7,600 nucleotides of DNA from Novosphingobium sp. (GTDB lineage: Bacteria; Pseudomonadota; Alphaproteobacteria; Sphingomonadales; Sphingomonadaceae): assembly GCA_027490345.1 (NCBI GenBank), contig JAIXYF010000481.1:1-7600 (forward strand), given 5' to 3'. This document shows, piece by piece, positions 1-5,241 of the stretch. Numbering within the stretch: position 1 is the first letter of the stretch; each line of letters begins with the position of its first letter. Made by a program: the position numbers and the translations under genes. Under the pieces are notes generated by a model. That model was given only the letters and a program-made list of their open reading frames with translations, did not search any database and was not told the DNA's origin.

Positions 1-132
1 CCGCAGGCGGATGCCTGCTTTACTCGGGATGACCGCAGCCGGATCTGGGAGGTGGACGCTCGCCAGCAAAGCGAGGTCTCGGCTATCGTTGCTCGCCTTC
101 GCGCAGCCGGCGCATTGGTCATGGCATCGTGA
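1..132 (+). CDS. C-terminal end of an unrecognised protein (partial)
   Basis: A frame open from the left edge encodes 43 residues and ends at TGA 130-132. The peptide begins PQADACFTRDDRSRIWEVDA and ends in an Ala/Val/Leu-rich helix-like stretch, LRAAGALVMAS. Its balanced, GC-rich codon use and amino-acid mix look like real coding sequence. I do not recognise the family, and no catalytic or binding motif is visible in so short a piece. The gene starts outside the window. No strong GC-rich hairpin followed by a T-run is seen after the stop; an AT-only inverted repeat (TAAAAA at 255-260, TTTTTA at 267-272) lies about 120 bases further on. Confidence 0.55.
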   Translation, partial: PQADACFTRDDRSRIWEVDARQQSEVSAIVARLRAAGALVMAS

Positions 133-326
133 ACCTGTATGCCCCCTTTCGTTAGATCGAGTTAGTGGAAGAGTTCCTCGGAGTTTCTGATTCCATGTTT
201 TAGTCGCCCCCGGAATCCGGTCCATCGCCGACAATGGGTGATGGAGATTGATGCTAAAAAATGTTGTTTTTAATCAGTAGCTTGCATTGAGACTAGTTCA
301 ATAAATAACCCATATGGTTAATTTTT

Positions 327-440
327 ACGAAGCTGGTCAGGGCGCTGATGGGGCTGGAGCCGGTGCACGCCATCTATCGGCACGCAATCGAGGAAGGCTA
401 CCGCTTCTATAGCTAAGGCGACTCTAGACTACTGATCCCC
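327..440 (+). pseudogene. queA: queA 3' fragment with an in-frame stop
   Basis: QueA (S-adenosylmethionine:tRNA ribosyltransferase-isomerase) acts in the queuosine tRNA-modification pathway. From 327 the frame reads TKLVRALMGLEPVHAIYRHA and continues IEEGYRFYS, then TAA at 414-416, then GDSRLLIP. This matches the conserved end of QueA, which normally reads about LVsalMG...aYxhAIaegYRFySYGDaslLiP. Only about 37 codons remain, against roughly 340-360 in the whole enzyme. The stop falls exactly where the invariant Tyr of SYGD belongs (TAT or TAC changed to TAA). No QueA-like sequence precedes 327; the bases just upstream are AT-rich. I therefore call it a truncated, decayed fragment. A functional queA, if the organism has one, must lie elsewhere. 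The match is from memory of the family motif, not a search. Confidence 0.75.
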
Positions 441-482
441 AAGGGCCGCGATCACAAGTCGTTCCATACCTTCAAAACGGCA

Positions 483-498
483 GCAATAGGTTTATTGC
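483..498 (-). terminator. Weak candidate terminator of the first luxR-type gene
   Basis: A perfect 6-bp inverted repeat (GCAATA / TATTGC) with a 4-base loop lies 14 bases beyond the stop codon of the minus-strand regulator. Reading leftwards, a short TTTT follows a few bases after the stem. The stem is AT-rich and the T-run is short, so termination here would be weak at best. Confidence 0.22.
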
Positions 499-511
499 CA
501 ATAGGCCGTCC

Positions 512-1240
512 TTAATGCATGTTGGCTGCGCACCAAATTTTGATTGCTTCGCTGCTTGATCGAGCAGCCAATTTAGCCAGCATTTTCATCCGATGAATTT
601 CGACTGTGCGGGGGCTGATGGCAAGTTCTCGACCAATCTCTTTGTTGCTGAGACCGTCTGAAATCATATCGATCACCTGTCGTTCGCGTCGGGTTAGTCC
701 CAGCAAGCGCTTGCGGGCCTCTTCCAATTGTGAACGGCGGCCATGATTTAGCTTGGATTCAGCGACTGCCGCTTCAAGAACCTCTCGCAAGCCCGACTCA
801 AAAAGCTCAACGGGGAGGAAATTGGCTACCCTTGCACGCATGGCCGAGATCACATGATCGATCGAAGGGTGCTCTCGATAAGCTACAATAGGAATTTGGA
901 TGCGACTATTGAAAAACTGATCAATAACGCCAGATATCCCTCTGCTATCTATGGAGTCACTGATAAAAACTACACCTCTGTTGATGGGATAGTCGAGAAA
1001 TTCTTCAACGCTCGAGAAAATTTCAACATGAAAGCCGCAAGCAAATATCAAACGAGCCAATTTTGCTCTTTGGCTGCTATCTGAATCGATAAGATAAACT
1101 TTGAAAGTTGAGTCTTTGTTTGAGGATAAATCTGATTCATTTTTAGAATTATACCCGACACCATTCGAAACGTCAAAAAAGGGAAAATATTCACCTGAAG
1201 ATACCGGGAATTTTTTCGAAAAGTCTGTCAGAGTCTTCAT
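512..1240 (-). CDS. LuxR/FixJ-type transcriptional regulator with a degenerate receiver domain
   Basis: This is a predicted DNA-binding response-regulator-like protein of 242 residues. Residues 1-46 are a Ser/Asn/Asp-rich extension. Residues 47-165 look like a receiver domain: VYLIDSDSS carries the acidic pocket (D52, D54), and D95 in VFISD sits at the phospho-acceptor position. The conserved Thr is replaced by R122 and the conserved Lys by V144, so normal phospho-switching is doubtful. Residues 180-240 form a LuxR helix-turn-helix: LTRRERQV, then GLSNKEIGRELAISPRTVEIHR. The start at 1240 is preferred over an in-frame ATG at 1261 because AGAGGGAGC lies just upstream of it. The N-terminal half is strikingly AT-rich (about 35% GC over 1081-1200), whereas the HTH part is near 57%. 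The paralogue at 4236-4856 shares the design. The gene is divergent from the ClpP-like gene. Targets are unknown. Confidence 0.88.
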   Translation of the reverse strand: MKTLTDFSKKFPVSSGEYFPFFDVSNGVGYNSKNESDLSSNKDSTFKVYLIDSDSSQRAKLARLIFACGFHVEIFSSVEEFLDYPINRGVVFISDSIDSRGISGVIDQFFNSRIQIPIVAYREHPSIDHVISAMRARVANFLPVELFESGLREVLEAAVAESKLNHGRRSQLEEARKRLLGLTRRERQVIDMISDGLSNKEIGRELAISPRTVEIHRMKMLAKLAARSSSEAIKIWCAANMH

Positions 1241-1307
1241 ATTTAGCTCCCTCTTTATCATCTTTCACTGGAGCTTTTTGGGACACTCTCGGTTAAACTA
1301 GCGGAAA

Positions 1308-1348
1308 GTACGTATACAGGGGTATTGCTTAGTGAAAATACGTATTTT
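1308..1348. promoter_or_regulatory. Paired TACGTA palindromes upstream of the luxR-type gene
   Basis: TACGTA occurs at 1309-1314 and again at 1339-1344, exactly 30 bp apart centre to centre (about three helical turns). The second copy is the core of a perfect 14-bp palindrome, AAAATACGTATTTT, at 1335-1348. The first overlaps GTATAC at 1312-1317. These are the only TACGTA sites in the window. The spacing suits two dimers bound on the same DNA face. The pair lies 68-108 bases upstream of the LuxR-type start codon, so autoregulation by that protein is an inference. The divergent ClpP-like gene could be a co-target. A clear sigma-70 promoter could not be fixed. Confidence 0.4.
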
Positions 1349-1404
1349 GCAGGTGGCGCAGCGCACCTTCCGCAGCTCAGCGCAGGGGAATCCTCACGCC
1401 GTTT

Positions 1405-1414
1405 CCGAATTGGT
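1405..1414. promoter_or_regulatory. Operator-like near-palindrome CCGAATTGGT, copy 1
   Basis: This is the first of three spacer-located copies of CCRAATTGGT (the others are at 2530 and 4969). It lies in the divergent spacer, 113 bases upstream of the ClpP-like ATG and 165 bases upstream of the LuxR-type start. Here the flanks do not extend the palindrome. Its role is inferred only from its recurrence. Confidence 0.3.
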
Positions 1415-1517
1415 ATCGCTTGGCCGAACGTAAGGTGGTGAAGCGCGGACATCCTTAATCACGAGGAAGCCTTGTTCATTGGCCGACCGGCAAGATCTTG
1501 CCGTTTAGGTTTGTGCG

Positions 1518-2177
1518 ATGCGGAAAATCCTTGCCCTGGCTGCCCTGGTTGTCACTGCAACGCCGTTTGCCAGCTCGGCAAGCAATATTGCTGCTCGTGC
1601 AGGTGCCGAGTTGCTACCCCAGCGGATACATGTCGCCAAAGCTTCCTTCGCAATGAGGCGGCGATTTGGGCCGTTCAGGGTGATTGACGAGCAGACTGCT
1701 GAATTGGACGGGGTGACAGACAGGCAATCGCCCGCGCAATTCGTCTGGATGACCTCAGAGTTTCCCCATCTGCGCGTGTTGAGGATGGCGGATTGCCCCG
1801 GCACGATCGACGACGTCGCCAATCTGCGCCTGGGACGGTTGATCCACGCCCGTGGGATGACGACAGTGGTGCCGTCATCGGGCTCGGTTCGGTCTGGCGC
1901 TGTTGAGATATTCATCGCAGGCGTGGGGCGAAGGGTGGAGTCCGGTGCGCAGTTTGCGGTACACGCGTGGAGCGACCGCAAGGGGTTCGAAGTGGCTGAC
2001 TTTGGCGCCAATGACCCGATCAGCCAGACCTATTTGGCCTACTATAAAGAAATGGGCCTGTCCGAAATGCAGGCCCATGGGTTCTATGCTCTGACGAACT
2101 CAGTTCAGAATGACCGCGCTCTGTGGTTAACCGCGGATGATATGGCTCGGTATGTCAGACTCAAGCGAGAACCATAA
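1518..2177 (+). CDS. Secreted ClpP/crotonase-fold protein (COG3904-like periplasmic protein)
   Basis: The protein has 219 residues. Residues 1-22 form a Sec signal peptide (MRKI, a hydrophobic Leu/Ala/Val core, then an Ala/Ser-rich cleavage region), so it is probably periplasmic. The rest follows the pattern of predicted periplasmic ClpP-like proteins: a beta-strand pair and a helix at about 86-118 (LRVLRMADCPGTIDDVANL, then LIHARGMTTVV), then SVRSGAVEIFIAGVGRRV, where S126 aligns with the ClpP-type nucleophile. QFAVHAW follows, with H149 at the usual His position, and then a C-terminal region with YYKEMGL and LWLTADDMARY. In relatives the Ser motif usually reads CxSAC; here both Cys are missing, so activity is uncertain. 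The ATG is chosen because it begins the signal peptide. Upstream there is only a weak AGG. No partner gene follows it on the plus strand. The substrate is unknown. Confidence 0.78.
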   Translation: MRKILALAALVVTATPFASSASNIAARAGAELLPQRIHVAKASFAMRRRFGPFRVIDEQTAELDGVTDRQSPAQFVWMTSEFPHLRVLRMADCPGTIDDVANLRLGRLIHARGMTTVVPSSGSVRSGAVEIFIAGVGRRVESGAQFAVHAWSDRKGFEVADFGANDPISQTYLAYYKEMGLSEMQAHGFYALTNSVQNDRALWLTADDMARYVRLKREP

Positions 2178-2284
2178 ACCCTTTCTGATCGCCTGATGCT
2201 GCACCTCGGCCGTCGACAGGATTGCTTCGATGTTCTTTTTTCGAGGCGACTGCGGGTAGGCTGTAGGGGGGCGATCTGATCCAG

Positions 2285-2500
2285 TCAGTTCTCGTTGGAC
2301 GTCAGTCGCGCCAGGCTGCGCGCAATCCGTCTATCCCTCACCAGCGGCTCTTCAAATTCGATGGCCGACTGCATGACGCAAACATTCGACTGGGAATGGT
2401 CTGGGAAATGGGCCGACAGCCCGCAAGGCGTGGCAGTATCGGGCGAGGTTTCTTCCCCATGCGGCGATTCCATGACGGGAAACATTTTTGGCGGGATCAT
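2285..2500 (-). CDS. Small hypothetical protein, 71 residues
   Basis: I do not recognise this protein. It starts at ATG 2498-2500 and is preceded by GAGG eight bases upstream, an acceptable ribosome binding site. The N-terminal half is polar and Pro/His-rich (MIPPKMFPVMESPHGEETSP), with Cys at 26 and 41. The C-terminal 25 residues (EFEEPLVRDRRIARSLARLT, then SNEN) look like a charged amphipathic helix. There is no signal peptide or membrane segment. Other frames are also open here (a 107-residue plus-strand frame and a 112-residue minus-strand frame), but neither has a plausible composition or a clear ribosome site. An operator-like palindrome lies 28-40 bases upstream. It could also be non-coding; I regard it as slightly more likely a gene than not. 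Confidence 0.45.
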   Translation of the reverse strand: MIPPKMFPVMESPHGEETSPDTATPCGLSAHFPDHSQSNVCVMQSAIEFEEPLVRDRRIARSLARLTSNEN

Positions 2501-2527
2501 CAGTTTGCGACCTCACTATGCATTTTC

Positions 2528-2546
2528 GACCAAATTGGTCAGTATA
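2528..2546 (-). promoter_or_regulatory. Palindromic operator-like site with a -10-like element, copy 2 of CCRAATTGGT
   Basis: GACCAAATTGGTC (2528-2540) is a perfect 13-base palindrome with a single central base. On the minus strand it directly follows TATACT (2541-2546), a five-of-six match to a sigma-70 -10 box, so a bound protein would cover the transcription start. No convincing -35 is seen at the right spacing, which would suit an activated promoter or mean the -10 is spurious. The site lies just upstream of the 71-residue ORF. Confidence 0.35.
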
Positions 2547-2643
2547 AACACGCAACTTTTGTCTGGGCTGGGGTATGTTTACTGGATCTTGCAGCTTGGC
2601 ACATCGCGAAGCGAATGATGAAAACGTCAAAAACATCAATACA

Positions 2644-2817
2644 TCATTGAGCCATTTTGGTGCAATCGGCCTTATCTCTGCCCTCGACACTCAAATCTTT
2701 CTCAATAGCTTCAATGGCACGCACAACATATGCAGCAGGAAGATGAAGTTTAACTTCATCAAGATGCTGCAAAATTACCCGTAAACTCGACAAAATATCG
2801 TTTGTTTTCTGATCCAT
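2644..2817 (-). CDS. Small helical hypothetical protein, 57 residues
   Basis: The protein has 57 residues and begins MDQKTNDILSSLRVILQHLD. It continues EVKLHLPAAYVVRAIEAIEK and ends in a charged tail. The heptad-like spacing of Leu/Ile/Val suggests two amphipathic helices and perhaps oligomerisation. There is no signal peptide, membrane segment or recognisable DNA-binding motif. The start at 2817 is preferred because AAAGGA lies seven bases upstream. An upstream in-frame TTG at 2838 directly abuts a perfect AAGGAGG, leaving no spacing, so it is unlikely to be the start. The gene reads in the same direction as the 71-residue ORF, 143 bases further on, and is divergent from the MarR-like gene. 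Codons for residues 19-25 contain a 19-base palindrome. Function unknown; the coding call rests on composition and the ribosome site. Confidence 0.62.
   Translation of the reverse strand: MDQKTNDILSSLRVILQHLDEVKLHLPAAYVVRAIEAIEKDLSVEGRDKADCTKMAQ
2742..2760. repeat. 19-base palindrome inside the 57-residue gene
   Basis: GATGAAGTT-T-AACTTCATC is a perfect inverted repeat, nine bases per arm around one central base. It lies wholly within coding sequence for the LDEVKLHL region. It could be an intragenic operator or a codon-use coincidence. Confidence 0.5.
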
Positions 2818-3120
2818 ACTCCGGTCCTTTGCCCCCAACCTCCTTGGGCGCTTGATAGGTAATATCTAAAATTAGTACAACATCTATTTTGAAACAGAGA
2901 TGCATCCGGGAGCATTATTTCAATTGTCGCTGCAGCGAAGCAGAAAGGGGGGGGCTGAAGCTTTTGCATCCAATGAGCGCAGCCGAATTTGTCTTAAAAA
3001 CAACCTGATGCGGGGTGTTTGGGCGCCTTGCCCCAATTCGCGCTAGACGGACCTCCGCAATGGTGCTTAACCTTCGATTACAGCCGTTAAAGGCGAAAAA
3101 ACCAGAGGAGAGCATCGGTC
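2818..3120. other. Divergent spacer between the 57-residue gene and the MarR-like gene
   Basis: No gene is supported in these 303 bases. Features seen: a perfect AAGGAGG on the minus strand at 2839-2845; a weak candidate minus-strand promoter with TTGTAC (2875-2880) and TATCAA (2852-2857) separated by 17 bases; a 12-base palindrome TCGCTGCAGCGA at 2927-2938; and a run of eight G at 2947-2954. On the MarR side, AGAGGAG lies about ten bases before the ATG. Minus-strand frames here have unconvincing composition. Confidence 0.5.
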
Positions 3121-3552
3121 ATGGCCGAGACTAAGCAGGAGCTCACCAATGGCTGGTTGATTTTGAGCTCCGAAGAGGATGCGTCTTCGAATGGACGCAC
3201 GGCAACTGAAGTTCGCCTCGAACTCCTTGCGATTGCGCGATCTGAGGCTAAACGACGGGCGGATCGTCGTGCATTGTTTAGCGCATTTGATGTTTTGAGT
3301 GATCCCGCATGGGATATACTACTCGAACTCTACATTGCTGGACTATCTGGAAGTGGGTTGTATGCGTCGGTAGTGGGGGCCGAGGCGGGTATCCCGCAAT
3401 CCACAGCTCTCCGGTGGCTCACGGTGCTGGAAAAGGCCGGCCTTGTCAGGCGGCACCTCGATCCGTTTGACAAGCGTCGTCAGTGGGTCGGGGTGACACC
3501 ACGAGCACGTTCCTTGATGGAAAAACATTTCACGCGGTCGCTTTCGCACTAG
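3121..3552 (+). CDS. MarR-like winged-helix transcriptional regulator
   Basis: The protein has 143 residues. Residues 1-30 are a polar N-terminal tail. Residues 30-60 form a charged helix rich in Arg, Lys and Ala (SEAKRRADRRALFSAFDVL). Residues 63-137 make a winged helix-turn-helix: PAWDILLELYIAG, then YASVVGAEAGIPQSTALRWL as the HTH, with the recognition helix at about 92-105, and LEKAGLVRRHLDPFDKRRQW as the wing. The wing pattern LxxxGLVxRxxxxxDkRxxxvxlT is typical of MarR and related transcription factors. Its length is usual for the family. The paired N- and C-terminal helices needed for dimerisation are short, so it may belong to a MarR-like side branch. AGAGGAG upstream supports the ATG. 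No Cys is present, so redox sensing through Cys is excluded. The ligand and targets are unknown. It may act on its own divergent spacer. Confidence 0.85.
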   Translation: MAETKQELTNGWLILSSEEDASSNGRTATEVRLELLAIARSEAKRRADRRALFSAFDVLSDPAWDILLELYIAGLSGSGLYASVVGAEAGIPQSTALRWLTVLEKAGLVRRHLDPFDKRRQWVGVTPRARSLMEKHFTRSLSH

Positions 3553-4235
3553 AGGCTCAATCTGCTGTGCGTTCATTTCACGCCATCAGAGGCTGGCGCT
3601 GTGAGCCCTGCGCACGATGCGGGCAGGTGTTTTGAAGAGCTTGATGATCGCGATGAGTTGATCAAGAATGTGCGCTTGCCCCTTGGCGCGATGTGCCCTG
3701 AAGCGTCGAACGTTGGAATGCCCGCCGGACGACAGCAAGCACAGGCGTATGGCTGTGCGAAGGTGCAAGCAATGTCGCGTGATTGGCTAGCGCGCTTCTG
3801 CAGTATTCCTCGTGATAGCGTAACCGATTTGGTGCATGGTCTTCGAACCGTGCAAACGTGCTTCCGGAGCACAATGTGCGGCCTTGTCTCCGGCGATGAT
3901 AGGAGTCCAAGCCTTGGTAATTCTGTACATGATGCCGCGATCTTCCGGCGCGAACGTGACTGATGCGGCGAATGAAATTTTGCACCAAAACGCTGGCGGA
4001 CGATCTAGTGCTGCATGGCTCTGTACAAGCTGCGAACCATATTGGGTCGATAATGCGCGAAGGACCAGTGCGGACGTGTAGGTCTAGTCCTTGCCTGGGT
4101 TTTCTGTTGCACCCTATGGATCTCTTCACCCAAAGACGCAGTAGGCCAAACCAGCGAACCTGGCCAGATCGGAATGCGGTTATCTGGTCAAGCGAAGCAC
4201 CTTATCAAATATTAATGAGTTGGTCATTGTCAGAA
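3553..4235. other. 683-base stretch without a convincing gene
   Basis: Several overlapping open frames exist on both strands, but none has a good start, ribosome site and protein-like composition together. The longest (minus, 3662-4129; plus, 3601-3963) are rich in Arg, Ser, His and Cys, as shadows are. The most protein-like reading is a minus-strand frame running from about 4080 to 3586. It contains TFAPEDRGIMYRITKAWTPI and, later, RAKGQAHILDQLIAIIKLFK, interrupted by one amber codon at 3790-3792 and with no start. It may be a decayed gene. I cannot assign a family. The last 60 bases before 4236 are AT-rich and form the downstream flank of the second LuxR-type gene. Confidence 0.5.
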
Positions 4236-4856
4236 TTACATCGACGCTACCGTGTTGTCATCGCTCATCAAATGGTATCGGACCGCCTCGAAGATGTTCT
4301 TTGCCCCGAGTTTAATCATCATCTTTGCTCGATGAGACTCAACTGTTCTTGGGCTGATGTCTAGGCGGCGAGCGATTGTTTTGTTGCTCGCGCCTAAGGC
4401 CATGTGTTCGAAAACCTGCATTTCCCGACACGAAAGGAGGCCGATACGCGCACGCGCTTCAGTATAAACCTTTCTCCTGTGCCGCTGCGCCTCTGCATCT
4501 GGAAGGATTTGATCGATCAGGCCAGAGAGTTCTGTTGCAGAATTCGGAGTGGCCACATAATCGATGGCCCCTGCCTTGATGACGCGTACAACGTCCGGCA
4601 CGTTGGGACTGTCGTTGAAGGCAACAATGGGGAGCCACTTGCCGATTGACGCCATGCTTTCAATGATTTCGTAGACGTGGCAACCACCGGGTCCAGCTTC
4701 AGCCAAGCCGATGCCGACCGCAGGTGCTGATGAAACCAGCTCCTCGACATTCGCGTATATCTCCGCGTGATGCCCCGCGTCAAAGGCGAGGTGGGCGATC
4801 CTTGCACGCTGGGCGGCGTCGAAGGACATGATGTGGATGGGGGTGCGTGTGGTCAT
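4236..4856 (-). CDS. Second LuxR/FixJ-type regulator with a pseudo-receiver domain
   Basis: The protein has 206 residues and is a paralogue of the one at 512-1240. Residues 6-120 follow the receiver fold, but the active site is lost. The acidic pocket reads IMSFD. The phospho-acceptor position is Glu (E53 in GIGLAEAGPGG), the conserved Thr position is N81 and the conserved Lys is T103 (DYVATP). Residues 138-200 are a LuxR helix-turn-helix: GLLSCREMQVFEHMALGASN, then KTIARRLDISPRTVESHR, the canonical motif. An upstream in-frame GTG at 4925 would add 23 residues. I prefer ATG 4856 because the receiver then begins at residue 6, as usual, although neither start has a strong ribosome site. An unphosphorylatable receiver suggests constitutive activity or control by a partner protein. 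The AT-rich spacer upstream holds two palindromes. Targets are unknown. Confidence 0.86.
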   Translation of the reverse strand: MTTRTPIHIMSFDAAQRARIAHLAFDAGHHAEIYANVEELVSSAPAVGIGLAEAGPGGCHVYEIIESMASIGKWLPIVAFNDSPNVPDVVRVIKAGAIDYVATPNSATELSGLIDQILPDAEAQRHRRKVYTEARARIGLLSCREMQVFEHMALGASNKTIARRLDISPRTVESHRAKMMIKLGAKNIFEAVRYHLMSDDNTVASM

Positions 4857-5241
4857 GAAAAAATTATGATCCGATAGGAAACATTCGCCTAACGGAGTTC
4901 GTCTCAAATCAAGGGCTTTGATCACGGAGATCTGATTAAATCATTGTTTTTGAATATTTTTTCAAACACCGAATTGGTGCAAATTAGGTAAAAAACCGTA
5001 AGATATAATGCCAAGATGATCTGCTGGTCTGCAAGCTGTCGTTGTCAAATCCAGCCGCCCACCAGGCACGCTCGCGCCGGTATCACAGGCATCTATCGAG
5101 GATTTTCGCGATCTGTTGGCGGCAATGCCGAGACCACTCACACGGGGGGCAACCCGGCGCCAACTGGTGCCGTGAAGGTATGGGCCTTGACCCGCTACCC
5201 GCACCCAGCCAGGCGTGCGGTCAACAGTTCAACCGCATGTC
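4857..5241. other. Spacer upstream of the second luxR-type gene
   Basis: The left half (4857-5015) is AT-rich and looks like promoter DNA. It holds the palindromes annotated at 4949-4978, and on the plus strand a perfect TATAAT at 5003-5008 with no -35 at the right distance and no credible gene after it. The right half is GC-rich. A plus-strand frame from 5020 to the TGA at 5173-5175 reads well at its end (ASIEDFRDLLAAMPRPLTRG) but has no start codon before it, so it may be a small gene remnant. It is not assigned. Confidence 0.45.
4949..4978. promoter_or_regulatory. Tandem operator-like palindromes upstream of the second luxR-type gene, copy 3 of CCRAATTGGT
   Basis: TTTGAA-N6-TTCAAA (4949-4966) is followed within two bases by CACCGAATTGGTG (4967-4979), whose core is the 10-base motif also found at 1405 and 2530. 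Outer arms CACC/GGTG pair; one inner pair is mismatched. On the minus strand, TTGCAC at 4975-4980 and TTGAAA at 4960-4965 are possible -35 elements, so a bound protein would overlap the promoter region. The site lies 93-122 bases upstream of the chosen start. Confidence 0.35.

Larger units (their letters stand above)
133..511. other. Gap between partial gene and luxR-type gene, holding a queA remnant
   Basis: There is no intact gene here. The first part (133-326) is a mixed-composition spacer that becomes AT-rich after about 250. It contains a short inverted repeat, CCGGA-A-TCCGG, near 210-220 and no readable ORF. The second part holds the queA fragment annotated separately. The last 70 bases run to the convergent end of the LuxR-type gene and contain a small hairpin. 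Confidence 0.6.

Noticed and set aside
1505..2011. 168-codon minus-strand frame
   Set aside because: Lies antisense to the ClpP-like gene, whose signal peptide and fold pattern are clear; its composition is that of a shadow.
2223..2247. GCTTCGA / TCGAGGC stem with a T-rich loop after the ClpP-like gene
   Set aside because: The T-run is in the loop, not after the stem, so it does not fit a factor-independent terminator.
2352..2690. 112-codon minus-strand frame overlapping both small genes
   Set aside because: No ribosome site at its start; overlaps the 71-residue ORF, which has a better start and composition.
3601..3963. 120-codon plus-strand frame with a GTG start after the MarR-like gene
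   Set aside because: No Shine-Dalgarno sequence before the GTG and no recognisable domain; it competes with equally open minus-strand frames.
3662..4129. 155-codon minus-strand open frame
   Set aside because: Rich in Arg, His, Ser and Cys with no ribosome site or recognisable domain; typical of a shadow frame.
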